From Paramacrobiotus metropolitanus (lineage: Eukaryota > Tardigrada > Eutardigrada > Parachela > Macrobiotidae): 64,000 nt of DNA. The stretch's first letter is position 1. Every line of letters starts with the position of its first letter. Below the pieces are notes generated by a model. That model was not told the origin of the DNA, did no database searches, and saw only the letters and a list, made by a program, of their open reading frames with translations. The position numbers and the translations under genes are program-made. The DNA is taken from the NCBI RefSeq assembly GCF_019649055.1, contig NW_026570240.1, forward strand, positions 1,054,001 to 1,118,000, in the 5' to 3' direction. Of this stretch, positions 14,439 to 26,700 are shown piece by piece.

Positions 14439-17095
14439 ATGACAACCTGGACGGCAAAGACATTGGAGAACATGTTAGGAAGAAAGGTGGGTAATGACAG
14501 ATGTTTCATTTTGAGATGATATAGAATTATGGTGCAAAATCCGGATAACATTTGGCAAAAGTCATCGCCTTCTGTTGTGAGCGAAAAACTCGCCAAGCAG
14601 CTGGAAACGTCAGCATATCAGCTACTCGTACTGTATTGTGTATCACTATCTGTGCTGCCGTGACTGCGTCAACTCTCCTGCTGCAACTGGGGGAAGAAAG
14701 AATTTTTTTTTTTCATGACTGTGTTGTTTTTGTTCCGCTTCGAGTATGCCCTGTCCTGAGTGAGCACAAGTTTCGCCTGATACGCGTAACGTTTCTGTTG
14801 CGCTAACGGGAATTAGCAATATGGAAATAATTTACTAATTTACCTACAGTAATTTGTTGCAGTATCGATATCCGGACCAGACAGCAAAAGACGTCCATAA
14901 ACTGCTTTCATACTACTCAGATTTGCGCCCCAGCATGTCAGATTACGGTAACGTTCCTACTATTCTACTAACTAATAAAATGACCATGTTTTAATCATCG
15001 CTGACAAGTTTTACGGGTTACTGATCACTTATCAGGCTGTACTTGTGATTTGCGTTTGAAGTACATCATTTTTATTTTTGGTATTTTGCGCAGTCATGGG
15101 TTTAATGCTTTTAGTGTTTCCTGATGGTTCGAATAAGGAGTTGATGAATCTTTTCGGTACATTGCCAATCAATTACAAAGGTAACTGAACGTTTTGGCGC
15201 ACGAGGTCTGTCTATCTGACTAAGGAGTTTTGCATCGTGTTCGGAATTTTGTCTAGCATACTGCTGGGGAAGCCACAGACAGTGAATAAGAAATCCGATA
15301 TATCCATATTCTCTGTTTTCATTCAGTTGACCAGTTAACCCTAAAAATTTCCCTAACCCTAAAAAAGTTCCATTTACTGCAGGTAGCACATATAACATTC
15401 CGGTGCAGATCTGGCTTATGGATACGCATCCTCAAAATCCACCTTTCTGCTACGTGAAACCAACCCCTGACATGAAAATTAAACCAAATTTGCACGTCGA
15501 TCAGAATGGACGCGTTTATCTGCCATACTTGACCGATTGGCGCCATGTACGTAATGATGATAACCACTGTTTGTCAGTTTGTCTGTTTTTTAGTGTCTTG
15601 CAGTATTTATGGTTAGACTGTAATAATTATGTTCTTCTTGATTAGAACTCATACTTTGTACTTATGGTTAGACTTATATTCTTCTTGATTAGAACTCATC
15701 CGATTTGCTGGAATTTTGCCATATTATGGCGATGATATTTGGGGAACAACCTCCGGTGTACTCGAAAAAAGCAGGCGAGCAAGCGAATAGGAACCAACCG
15801 CAGCCAGCCACCGGAAATCCCAGTATATACCACTTAATACATTACATTTTCAAGGAATAGCAAAGCATCAAGTGTTTTGCAGGTCAAAATTTCAGCCCGA
15901 TGCCTATGCCAAGTCTCCCTGGAGGTGGTGGTTATCCCGCTTATCCTCCGGCTCCTCCAGGGGCATACCAGACTCCGTATCCTGCCTTTCCGGGTGTGTT
16001 TTACGAGTATTTTCTATAAAAAGTACCAACTGAACTGATTTGGAAAAAACGGTATCAATTTTGATTTGTTAACAGCAGGAGGGTACCCACCTACAGGTCA
16101 GCAGAATACCGGATATCCGCCTGCAGGCCAATATAATGCGTCCAATCGAAATTCTTACCCGGCTTTTAATCCCGCTAACTCGAATGGGCCTAGCTATCCA
16201 CAGTCATCTCCCTATCCGGCATACAATCCCGTGGCTGACAACAAACCGTCGAACACTGGCACAATTTCAGACGAACACATTCGGGCGTCGTTGATTTCCG
16301 CAGCGGAAGAGAAGCTGGGGAGGCGGTTGAACGAAATTGTTATGCAGGCACAAATGGAAACGGCAGAATTATCCAAAACCCATGACGCGTTAGAACGTGG
16401 GAGGAAAAATCTGGATGATATTTTTGATCGTCTTTCCAAAGAGCAGGTGTGAAAGGATTTGTAGAATGTCGTTGAATTATCACATGTATTTCAGTATTTG
16501 TATTTGTTTGAAACAAATTTTGCAGCGCGCTGTAGACCGAAATGTTAGCTTGTTGACCGATAGAACAGCGGATCTTAGGACAGCGCTGGACAAGGGAACG
16601 GATGATGGCCCATTTGACATTGATGAAGCCGTTGTACCTGCTGCACCTTTGTACAAACAGTAAGCAAACAGTGGCTTAAGTTTTTACTTGGTGACAGGAT
16701 CGTTAAAAAGGAAATGTGGAATGGTAGATGATGTAAGGCATAAATTTATGTAAAATAATATTGTAAATACTTCAGAAATTTTGGTTTGTGTTTAGCTTCA
16801 GGTGTGTTTTTTGCTTGTCCAGGTTGCTCAACGCTTATGCCGAGGATAGCGCTTTAGAAGATGCAATCTACTATATAGGCGAAGCTCTTCGCAAAAACTC
16901 CATTGATTTTGACCAGTTTCTGAAGGTATGCAAACAAAATTTTGACCAATTTTCTGTGGTGCACGTTGTTATCGTCCAAGCAGGTGTGAATGTATTGCAT
17001 TTTTTATTTTGCAGCACGTTAGGGAACTCTCAAGGAGGCAGTTCATTCAGCGTGCCCTTCTATTAAAGTGCCGCAATAGAGCCGGACTGCCATAA
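14439..17095 (+). CDS. TSG101: TSG101, ESCRT-I subunit (10 exons, 437 aa)
   Basis: TSG101 recognises ubiquitinated cargo and P(S/T)AP motifs and drives ESCRT-dependent endosomal sorting and membrane scission. Exons: 14439-14486, 14863-14947, 15094-15180, 15383-15546, 15693-15822, 15883-15993, 16076-16446, 16526-16659, 16823-16925, 17015-17095; total 1314 nt, in frame. The N-terminal UEV domain is clear: KELMNLFGTLPINYKGSTYN, then IWLMDTHPQNPPFCYVKPTP, and VYLPYLTDWRH. It lacks the catalytic Cys, as UEV proteins do. A Pro/Tyr/Gly-rich linker follows (PGGGGYPAYPPAPPGAYQTP), then a coiled coil (IRASLISAAEEKLGRRLNE) and the C-terminal steadiness box (APLYKQLLNAYAEDSALED, YYIGEALRKNSIDFDQFLK, HVRELSRRQF). 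Human TSG101 has 390 residues; the linker here is longer. Exon 7 has a tandem NAGNAG acceptor (AACAGCAG) that could add or drop one residue. The 3' end of intron 4 is duplicated. Confidence 0.95.
15607..15700 (+). repeat. Tandem duplication of an intron 3' end with its acceptor in TSG101
   Basis: TATGGTTAGACT ... TTCTTCTTGATTAGAACTCAT occurs at about 15608-15652 and again at about 15663-15699. Both copies contain the acceptor ATTAG and the first bases of the following exon. Only the downstream copy (exon from 15693) keeps the reading frame; use of the upstream AG adds 47 nt and shifts it. Confidence 0.8.
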
Positions 17096-19049
17096 AAAAC
17101 ATGACGCTTATTATGTTCGGCTTCTCATTCCTCGCTTTTTGATAAGAATTCATGTTGATGGTATCTGACTTGGACATTGATTGTTTGGACTTTGTGATCA
17201 CTTGCGAGAGAGATCTTCGGATTGGCTGAAATCGTATGTACTGTAGTTTGCGTGGTTATCGTTTACATTTAGCGGGCGATTACCTCCTTGATGGATTCAC
17301 AATCCTAATATTACTCGCCAGTTTTTCTTTTCAAATTTGATGTGCTTTTTCTTTTTCTGAAGTTGTCGTGAATGATAACTCTGCTTGATTTTGCATAGTA
17401 CCCATTTGTGTTAGTACTCGCAGTCGAGAACAAGTGTTATTCTATTTCCAGATCCGAATAAACGAAGCAGCTGTATACGTAGTTTCAAAATCTCTTTGCG
17501 GATTTCGACTTACTTTCAAAAGCGAAAACAATACGATTCGTAAGTCGTAACAGGTTTTTAATACTTGTCATATCTTATAAAATTAATTTTGCTGGGCTTG
17601 ATACAATGTTGAGATTCTGGAATTATCTATTCACGATCAGATTAGCGATACAATACAATCCCAACTTCCATATAAAAGTAAAAGATTTGTACTTACTGAT
17701 TACACAGCCTCACCCGACTACGGAAACAAGCGGCCTACTCACATAAAACATTTCGTCCAAAATAGCCGTTGTTGGTTCTGTTCTCATAACGCACGCCGCG
17801 TTGGATTTCAAAGCTGATTCGCTGGCGTAGGAGGTCCGTCGCCCGTACCTCACCAGTTACTTGTCGTATCATCTTCCCAACTTCGCTGGGAGGCCGCTGG
17901 GGCGCTTCCAACTGCGCCCCGCTGTCTTTCGTACTCACGCCTCGGAGGGGGGCTGGGCTTCACTTGACATGTCGGATAAGCTGCCGCAAGTAGTCTCCAC
18001 CGAGCTTCGGGTGACTGGTTCGTCCAGTCGGTCATGCCACTGAGTAAGCCGATGCCACAAACTACAAAGGCCGGGGAGAGCAAGCTTCTCAATGGTCCGG
18101 ATTCGGAGACTGCTCTGTGCGACCGGAAATGACGCTTGCATCCATATGGCGTCGGTGATGTTCACATTGGCAATTGTGGACAGACAGCCAATGATCATTA
18201 ATTTTTGTCGAATTGTCGCAGCAACTCCGCTTTAAAGCAACACCCCGCTTTTCGCAAACTATAAAGCAGTTTATTAAACTGGACCCATGCTTTATTTCAA
18301 AAGGAACAATGCGTGGCGGTCAGGCTGACTCAGGCAACTGACTGGTGAGGCTGGAGCCTCAGCCTGGAGGGTCAAGCGCTCAGTCATCCTGGCGATCTTC
18401 CTCTGCTCCAGCAACTAGACTCTAGAGTGTGTTCGCAACTGCGTCATCGACTCATCGTATAATGGTGCGCCGAGGTTAGTCAACATAATTATAAACTACG
18501 TCATAGAAGTATGGCAACTCTTTCCGATGTGGCTTCTTTTTAAACAATAGTGCATTAGCGCTGCAATTTGTATGTGTACAAATCACGCATACATACATAC
18601 AACTAAGACGTTTTCGCAACTGCCATTGGCTGGCCCGGCCTACTTGTATAGATGTATGCATGATTTGTACACAGTACACAGTCATACTGTACAAGTAAAG
18701 CAAATGCACTAATTAATTCGGCAGTATGGCACACTACTTCTTTGAGTTTTGGACTTTTGGCTTTTACTTTTACGATATTTGTAATTTGTTTTACTTCTAC
18801 TTGTGATTTATCATTTATCAGTATTTTATGTGTGCATTGCAAAGGATTGCAATTATTTACTTACTTAAAGCTGTTTGAATCATTTAACAAATTAATACAC
18901 ACTGGCACAGCAATGAATGAGTCTTATAGAATTTTAAGTTCTTGGTTATCCATTCGCAGTTTATCTGACTTTGCCTTGCATTTCGTGCAAACTTCATCAG
19001 TAGCGTTAGGAATCTAAGAGTTCCGGAGACTTGTGAATCTTAATCAACC
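17096..19049. other. Intergenic region with a locally GC-richer patch
   Basis: About 2 kb lies between TSG101 and SAP30BP, both on the plus strand. The patch from about 17740 to 18460 is clearly more GC-rich than its surroundings and is open on the minus strand. A segment near 17735-17938 containing SEVGKMIRQVTGEVRATDLL and a possible start MSSEAQPPSEA followed by a GTGAGT donor near 17940 could be exons of a small gene. I recognise no family and could not close a gene model. The rest of the region shows nothing. Confidence 0.3.
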
Positions 19050-19769
19050 ATGGCCCTCAAACTTCAGGGGATGGAAAATTACATGGAATCTGATGAAGAA
19101 GGAGATGGGCGCGACTCTGTGTCTTCGTATTCTCCTGTCTCTACAGAAGGTGGTTCTCAGACGGAAAATGAAGCGAAACCTGGTTTAGATCTGCCTTCGC
19201 GCATCGGCATACCTTCCGAACAATTCGGTACTCCGCGCTCCCAAACGGACAATGTAGATATATCCCAGTCTCTCCCCGCCAACCGTTTTGGATTCCCACA
19301 AAATGTCGATCTGCGCGACGAAGAAAAAGTGAAAATTCCCGATGACGCTCCGAGAGCATGTCCTGCAGTATTAGAAGAAAGGGTTGCTGATCTCGTGGCC
19401 AAACAGCGACGCCATAATTATGACATTAACGCTGAAATCCACAAGAGCAAGGAATTTCGTAATCCAAGTATTTATCAGAAACTGATTGAATACTGCGGCA
19501 TTGACGAAGTAGGTAGTAATTTCGATAAAAATGATTTTGATCCCACGCGATGGACTGACGGTTCCAGTATGGAAAGTCTAGCGAAAGCACAGAGCATCGC
19601 AATGGAGAAATATGAACGCGAGAGGAAAGCCAAAGGAGGCCCGGAGCCAGCTGTAAAGCGGAAAACCAAATGGGATTCCGATCCCAAGCCTGGCGTTCCT
19701 GCACGCGCTGTTGGTCATGGAGTCGCTAAAGTGGCCTCAGCGGGCAATTTAACGAAGTCTACAAAATGA
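19050..19769 (+). CDS. SAP30BP: SAP30-binding protein (HCNGP family), single exon, 239 aa
   Basis: SAP30BP homologues are nuclear proteins linked to transcriptional corepression through SAP30 and to splicing. The reading frame is uninterrupted from MALKLQGMENYMESDEEGDG to a stop at 19769. It starts with an acidic, Ser-rich region. It then carries the family core: CPAVLEERVADLVAKQRR, KSKEFRNPSIYQKLIEYCGI, DEVGSNFDKNDFDPTRW and LAKAQSIAMEKYERERKAK. It ends with the KRKTKWDS motif that is typical of the family. Unlike its neighbours it has no intron in the coding region, which could mean a retrocopy or simple intron loss. The frame is intact, so it is probably functional. Human SAP30BP has 308 residues; the difference lies in the low-complexity tail. 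Confidence 0.93.
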   Translation: MALKLQGMENYMESDEEGDGRDSVSSYSPVSTEGGSQTENEAKPGLDLPSRIGIPSEQFGTPRSQTDNVDISQSLPANRFGFPQNVDLRDEEKVKIPDDAPRACPAVLEERVADLVAKQRRHNYDINAEIHKSKEFRNPSIYQKLIEYCGIDEVGSNFDKNDFDPTRWTDGSSMESLAKAQSIAMEKYERERKAKGGPEPAVKRKTKWDSDPKPGVPARAVGHGVAKVASAGNLTKSTK

Positions 19770-20215
19770 TTCGAATTGCTGTGGAAGCGGAGTATTTTTT
19801 TGGTCGAACTGTTTTTTGGACCTGATTATCCAATTTTTTTCGATCGCCATGGAAGAATTCCGGGAACGATCCGTTTCATAGTTCATACTACTTTTAATAC
19901 TTCTGTTCTTATCATTTGTTATCTCGAGGATCGATTTAAAAAATAAACAATATAACACTTAGTCACTGATAATTTTCTCTGATTCGTTTCCAGTGCAGAA
20001 TTTAAAGAGCAGTATCGGGCATTTAAAGAGCAGTATTCAGAGGCATCTGTTACACGGGCCTGAGAAAATCATTCCCTTGTGTTATATAACGTATGGTTAT
20101 TACTTAACGTATTGGTTAGTACAGTAGTATTAATATTTCATCCTAGCAAAACAAGCAATAAAAACCACTTTTCAAGTTTTAAAATGAGATCTGTGCAAAA
20201 ATCCGAATCTTTTCG
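19770..20215. other. Convergent intergenic region between SAP30BP and SAS-6
   Basis: This 446-bp stretch holds the two 3' UTRs. AATAAACAATA occurs near 19942 on the plus strand and could be the SAP30BP poly(A) signal. The words AAAGAGCAGTAT repeat around 20004-20035. No gene is seen. Confidence 0.5.
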
Positions 20216-22509
20216 CTAACCGAAATATGCGGACGAAACGGATTTGAGTGCCGAAATGGGAGTGATGGGGGCATGAGCACCGGATTTACGAGTTGTAGGA
20301 ACTTGGAAGTACTTCTCGTCCACTACTGGCTCGTTATTTCTGCCAAAAGGTTCAGTTAAGATTTTTTAACTGTCTTTATCAGGGGAAAAGGCTTACCGTA
20401 CCTCTGCTCAGATAATTTTGGTAAATTGATTGCTTTGGGCAATTCCTCTGGCGAACTATCTGACCTACGGCTACTTCCGGTCCGGGAAGTTCGGGTCGAA
20501 CCGTCACGCCCAATACCAGAACTTCGAGATAGCGGAGCGGCTGGGATATTGAGCTGAAAAACCGTATCATTAGTGAAAATTGGAAAAGCAGAAATTAATA
20601 ACCGCATCTATTTTCATAATCACACTTCTTACATCAGAAAAATTCGGAACTGCTGTGGACACTGTTGTCGAAGGATGGAGAGCATGGACCGATTTTCCAT
20701 TCAATACATTAAGTTGGCGGTTCAACCAAGATATAACGTTGGCATTGTTTTCGAGTGACCTTTCGGCTTCTTCATATTCAGCCTTCGCAGAGTCAAGTGA
20801 CGAAAGAAGACTAGAAATCTTTGCGTCTTTCTCATCCATTCGAGTTTTTAGCTGCATGATCTCAGAATTAGCGGTGTCCAAGAGCGTCTTTGTATCTTTT
20901 AACGCCGACTCCTGCTGAACGACGATTTCGCTTCGAATTTTCAACTGGAACAAATTAGAAAAATTACCAAAATATTAATCTGAAGCAAACTTCTTCAATA
21001 CTTACTTTGTCAATAACAGTACGATTTTCCAACTGTAATTTCCGAATGATATCGTTAGCTTTATTCAGATCCATTGCCTGCAACTGATAATCTTTTTGCG
21101 AGCGGGATATTTTAATGTCCTTTTGCTCAATAATTTTCTCCAATTTTTCCTGCGAATGAAATGAACATTTCCCCAACATTTCACAAGAGACAGATTCAGC
21201 ACTTACATTCTGATCCTGCACGGCATTAATACGATCCTGTAATCTGGTAACGACTTCCTGATGTTTCTGAACAGAATCTTGGACGTTTTGTTTTAGCGCC
21301 TCGAATTCCTGTACTTGACCCTGCAGTTCTACCAGCTGCCGTCGACAGGTCAACACTTCATTATTACGCTGATTGTATTCATTTTCCACGTGTTCCAGTC
21401 GCTCCTTCAACTCCTGGATGATCCCCTCATTTCGGTTTTTTTTTTCAATCAAATCCTGCATAAATTATCGCATAACGGATAATTTACAGTACAGTGCCAC
21501 AACGTTCACCGCATACGCGAGAACAGCTGCAAAGCAAATCCTTATACCCACCTTATTTACCGTTTCCAGTTCGTAATTCTTAGCCTCCAATTTGCTTAAC
21601 GTCCGCCTCGCGGAAACTTCACCAGATTTTTTATCCTCTTCAAATCTTTGCTGAATTTCCCGAACCGTCGTGGTGGATTTCTCGCGCTCCTTTGTAATTT
21701 CATCCGAATATTTGTCGTGTAGTGCACCGATGCGGTCGTTCCACTCCCCTTGAAGCTGCTCCAAATCCGCACTTTTTCTTCGCAGCGTATCTTCGAGATT
21801 TTGCAATCTAGCACACATATCCGCCTGCATATTCTGTGCCTATAATGAAAATAAATACGTCTATGAACGAATTTTTTTATAATTTCAACGATCCAAAATA
21901 AACTTTTTCCCAGCATATTGTTCCTCCCAAATTTTCGCTATACCATGTATGATGTACCTCCGCATATCGCCTGATAACATAATGATCAAATTAACTTACC
22001 TTTTGTTCTATTTGGTCCTTTTCTTGGCGTAAAATTTTGAGACATCTTGCTAAATGTGATTTCACATCGGCGTCACTGCCCGGAATCAATGATAATTTGA
22101 GCCGAGTGATATACTGGAATTCATTCGTCTCGATAATTTCAAGTCGCGAACTATGAGGAGCGTCGACATCGACGCCATTCAACAGCAGCTGCGCAATGTA
22201 TTTCGAGGGACGTCTTTGTTCCTCTTGCAAACACAAGTCCAGGAAATCTATCACATGTCTAGGAAATGTATCAAAATCTATTAGGAATCGCTCTCGGTCT
22301 TTCAGAAGCTGGAAATCTTGGGCAGTGATACGGAGATAATGCAGAAAGAAAAGATCATTCTCATCGGTTAAGCGAATTGTCAATGCTCTGTCGCGCTCCA
22401 ACCCAGGCGCTTTTTCGTACTCAACGGTCACTCGAAGTCGTGCTCTTCGGTCTTCCCTTCCATGACTTCGGATAACAAAAACTAGCTGCCTGTTATATAG
22501 TTCCCCCAT
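20216..22509 (-). CDS. SASS6: SAS-6, centriole cartwheel protein (7 exons, 592 aa)
   Basis: SAS-6 dimers build the ninefold cartwheel that templates centrioles. Exons: 22000-22509, 21552-21839, 21207-21455, 21006-21149, 20633-20944, 20402-20553, 20216-20339; total 1779 nt, in frame. The N-terminal head domain is recognisable: ALTIRLTDENDLFFLHYLRI, QDFQLLKDRERFLIDF, FPRHVIDFLDLC and LEIIETNEFQYITRLKLSLI. A long coiled coil spans roughly residues 160-430 (for example LEKIIEQKDIKISRSQKDYQ). It ends with the conserved ENNANVISWLNRQLN block, a low-complexity Ser/Arg-rich tail and the family's terminal SSAYF motif (SVSSAYFG). I chose the Met before GELYNRQLVFVIRSHG; an upstream in-frame Met at about 22569 would add 20 hydrophobic residues without family support. 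The gene is divergent from the TBC1D15-like gene. Confidence 0.94.
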
Positions 22510-23760
22510 CCTCTGCAGCGTGTTTACCAACACCGTCGAGAGCAGGCAACAAAAAAAATCAAAGACCAACCGCTCACTGCCGTCACTGGCTCATGCTATA
22601 CTTCCTATCCACTTTTGCCGTCGGGTGCTTGAGAATTAAAAAAGGTATATCATACAAAATATAAAAAAAATTCAACCAGATAACTTTAGAGGTTCTGTTA
22701 TTCCAAGCATATTAATTTTGAAACCAAAACATGACAACCAGCTGGAAAAGGGAGAAAGAAAGAAGACTGTCTGACCGCAGACGATTCGATCTCACAAACA
22801 CGCGTACCGTGAAAAAGAAAAACTTTCCCCCGCCAAGCACTCTAATTCGTACGTGTTGATGATCTGTGCGTAACGGACCGTAGCAAAAATATATCAAACC
22901 GTACCAATTTGCGCTGGTGTCGATTGGGTACGATTACGTATCGTAAAGAATCGTACGCATTTGCGCACTTCGTAAGTCGCAGAGCCGTATGGCATGTTTG
23001 TTTTCTGCAGTCGTCTGTCACAAACTAACGAAATTTTGAAACCAGTGTGGCAGTACTAATCGATGGTTTTTCTAATTCAAGCATACCTTGGCTGGTACAG
23101 TAAAATACCCTTATTTGTTTATTAGTACTTGTCATGGAGTTATGAAAATATGAACAAGGAGCCATTTGTATGAAATATGAAGTTGCTGAAATGAGTTCGG
23201 GATTGCCAGTTTTCCCTGATATTCGCGCCATAACTCTACGAGTAGACTTACCCTAATTTAGGAATTATTGTTCTTCCAATCTTCCGAAGTCCGGACCCAA
23301 GTACGTTTTAGGAATTCGTATTAAATTTGACTAAAATTTCCAACACCATTTTTGGTAAATGCGTTTTTGGCTGGGTTTTTTATTCCATCTTATTACTGTA
23401 TTAACTGATACTGGATTAACTGATCCATGTGGAGTAACACTGTAACAGTGGAATTTATCATAAGTGAATATTCATAATTCCATCAGGCACAGCTTTTTTG
23501 TCTAACTGGCATATTTGCAACTAAAAGTTAATTATGCTATTATTGCTCTGAAGATTTTCACTTTTTTTAACCATTAGTGTTGCTATTTTGATTTAATTAG
23601 ACTTTATTGCTTGATTGTTTTGGACCAGTAAACTAGCATTGTTCATTATTATTTTGCTTGTCGATACTCGATAGTGCTGACCAAAACCTTTTGTTGTAGA
23701 GTCACTACTGACTGCACTTACAGTTGAAGACCCGGTAATTTGGATTTTACAATAAATTTT
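22510..23760. other. Divergent intergenic region between SAS-6 and TBC1D15/17
   Basis: About 1.25 kb with no coding exon that I can support. It should contain both promoters and 5' UTRs. One copy of TACGAGTA lies at 23237. Confidence 0.45.
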
Positions 23761-26700
23761 ATGCCTCCACTTCGACCGACCGAAATAATGCTGAGTCCGG
23801 AAAATAATGATGTAAGTTTCTGGTGGAGGGCTTTTATGGCCGATGTACTTGTACCGCACAGAGTATGTAATGTATTCGCATTGGTATTCAGATTGTATTG
23901 TGATGTTATTTCTTTGTCACTACTGCTCGATCGGATTATTGTTGTAGCAGTTTGTAAGTTAATTATAAATAGCTGGATGAGTCATTACGATTCATATGTA
24001 AGTGATAAATAAATTGTGAAGTGAACAGATTGACTGAGAGTAATTTCAGATAATTAAATCTTGGGCGGATGTGTCGATTATAATTCCCAAGCATCCTCAT
24101 GGAAGTGGTGCAGCGGTTCCCGAGAAAGTTTTTGGTGTCTTGCAGATCGTCAGCAAAGTAAGTGAAATAGCGCTGTAATTTTTAACGATTTTTGGTCAAA
24201 TTGATTTCCATTGCGCTTTTGATAAATTCGGTTGTACAATGCTTGGTTGCGTTGTTGTTAGTACCACCAGTTAATTGCATTACACTTTACAGTACCGGTC
24301 TCGGAGTCATGTACTTTTGTAGTAATACTATTTAGTGATTACGCTTTCATCCCGTTTTGTTCGAATTCTAAAACCTTACCTGTGGAGTACAACAAAAGCA
24401 TCTATTGCGGCTGACACGTGAGTGCTGCTGCGGGCGGTGAATTATTTGTTTATCGAAGTCATGTACGATGTATATGATTTCATAGCACTTTCTGTATGAC
24501 ACATACCAATACATAGGCCAATACATAGGTGTCAGGGTATCAGTTATACGTAGACATGGCCTTAAAAAAAGTGCGATTTTAGGATCGTTTCGGAACGTAT
24601 CTGGAATGGACGCCTTCGATGGAGTCCTTGCTGTCCGAAGATGGCACCTATAAAGCGCAGTCGAGCTGCACTGTCTTCACATCGAAAGGTTGATACATAG
24701 TTTCAGCGCGGGCCGATGACGCCGGTTGCATGTATTTTTTATTATTATTGTGTTTGATGACATTTACAGACGGCTCGTACAGGATTCCGCACATCAGCAT
24801 CGACATCGGTAATGCAACGGCTTCCCATATTTACGAGTTGCCGGTGGTTACGTAAACGGTCCCACGCAATTTCCAGATGACATTAAATGCTTCAAAATTT
24901 CTGGAGGGGAATGTAATCCCCAGAAGGTGGTGTTCATTACAAATGACGGTACCAGTCATCCCACACTGGAAATACCGGAAGAGATCTATAATGCTCTTGT
25001 CGCTTTCCTGCAGACACGTTTGTTACTGGAGAGGTAATGTTGACGCGGCTTGGCATGTATTGTTTTATCGATTTTGACGTAATTATTCCGACGCCAGCTG
25101 TGCTCTCGGTGTCACGTTATTCTCTTACTGCTAAAATCGGAATTTAATGGTTAAAAATTGCATGGGGAGATAGATTTGTTTATCCGGCCGCACGAGATCG
25201 ATTATCCCATTCGCTTTTCGGAAATCACGGTTATTGCGGTTTACTTATTGGATGTTTGAGACTGGAAATTTTTGCACAAAGCATTTCCATTGTTTGAAAG
25301 GCGACATTTACAGCAAGTGAAAAGTAATAATAATAATGATACTTCGTCATTGCATTTAACTTTAATAGCCAGGAGCTTACAGCATATGATAATATCGTTT
25401 TAGCTTATCGTTCTGCCACAAGTTGATTTAGTAGACAGCGAGAGACCTGAACGTGTGCTTTCACGAGGCTGTCGTTTAAGTCAATCTGCATTGCGCTGCA
25501 AGGTGTTGCGATTGAAAACGGCTGTAGAAAATTACTAATTATCGTGTTATCCGTTGTAATATGATCGCCAAATCGAATTTTACTTGCGTAGGTAGGTTAC
25601 TAGTATAGCTTGGTTGTTTTGTTTGTGATTTCTATTAATACGGGGTGATCGATTTTCCAGATGAATCTCTTTTCAGATCCGCCAAGGATGCCAATCTCTG
25701 TCTGGTTCGTGATCGACGACGGGCACGAAAACGGAACGATCCATACGAGATGCCGGAACAGTCGCCGCACTTTTTGCAGGTTTGTATTGATTTGATGGAT
25801 CCGTTGTTGTATCACCTGCTGCTCCGGGCACGCCTTTTGTGTGGTTTTCAGAGATTTGCTCGAAGCCCGGTAACGACAGCCTTCCTGGGGCTATCCAAAG
25901 TGCACAATCTGCTCATGAATGCCGTGGATGTCCTGGCTCCGCCTCTTGCCGAGCCGGAAATGGCTAGGCCATATCCGGAATATCAAATGCCGCCCCTCGG
26001 CGTTTTGCAGAGCAGGGAAGACCAAGATTTTGAGGTGATAAGCATTGTAAGTCCACGTCTGAATCTTCCGTGTGGCCCGTTTGATGTTGTTGTATTGTAC
26101 TTATTTCGTCACTATAATAATCATTCATTTTTATATCTTAGAAGCCACCACTTGAGTTGCCGCCGCGCCCGCCCGTTGCCCGGCGGGGCCCTTTGACTGC
26201 TCAGGAATGGAACCATTGCTTTGATAAAGACGGGCGAATTTCGGACGAAAATGCACTGCGTGTGAAGGAGATAATTTTTCGCGGGGTGAGCTATCTAGAC
26301 CAGCGCACAAATATTGAACAATGTTTATGTTGTATGTCATATAACCGTATTTTGCAGACTTGAAGTAAAATTATTTGAGTGCTTAGACAATAGACATTTA
26401 TTTAAACATTTATTTGCTAGACATTTATTTGCTATTCTACCGGATTTTCTAGACATTTATTTGCTAGAAAACGGGTTTTATGAATTAATTCTGTGGTTGT
26501 GCGCAAATTATCCCTTTCAGTTTTTGAATGTTCGACTGCGAATTGTCCGAAAATTGTGTTTACTGACCTCCTGATTTTTTAACTTTAAATTTTTATAGGG
26601 CGTGGACCCATCGATTCGAAAAGACGTGTGGAAGTATCTTCTGGGATACTATGAATGGAATGCTTCCCTTGAAGAGCGGCAGGAGCGCCGACAGGGACTT

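Noticed and set aside
15340-15370. Telomere-like CCCTAA words in a TSG101 intron
   Set aside because: Only two or three imperfect copies, within an AT-rich intron. Too short to call an interstitial telomeric repeat.
18290-18460. Possible transposon-like GC-rich insertion (GAGGCTGGAGCCTCAGCCTGGAGG)
   Set aside because: No terminal inverted repeats, target duplication or transposase reading frame could be seen.
24770-24851. Longer version of TBC1D15 exon 4 ending at the GTAAAC donor
   Set aside because: It would leave an intron of only about 25 bases or an in-frame stop. The earlier donor at 24809 gives a 68-base intron and the conserved ISIDIDDIK segment.
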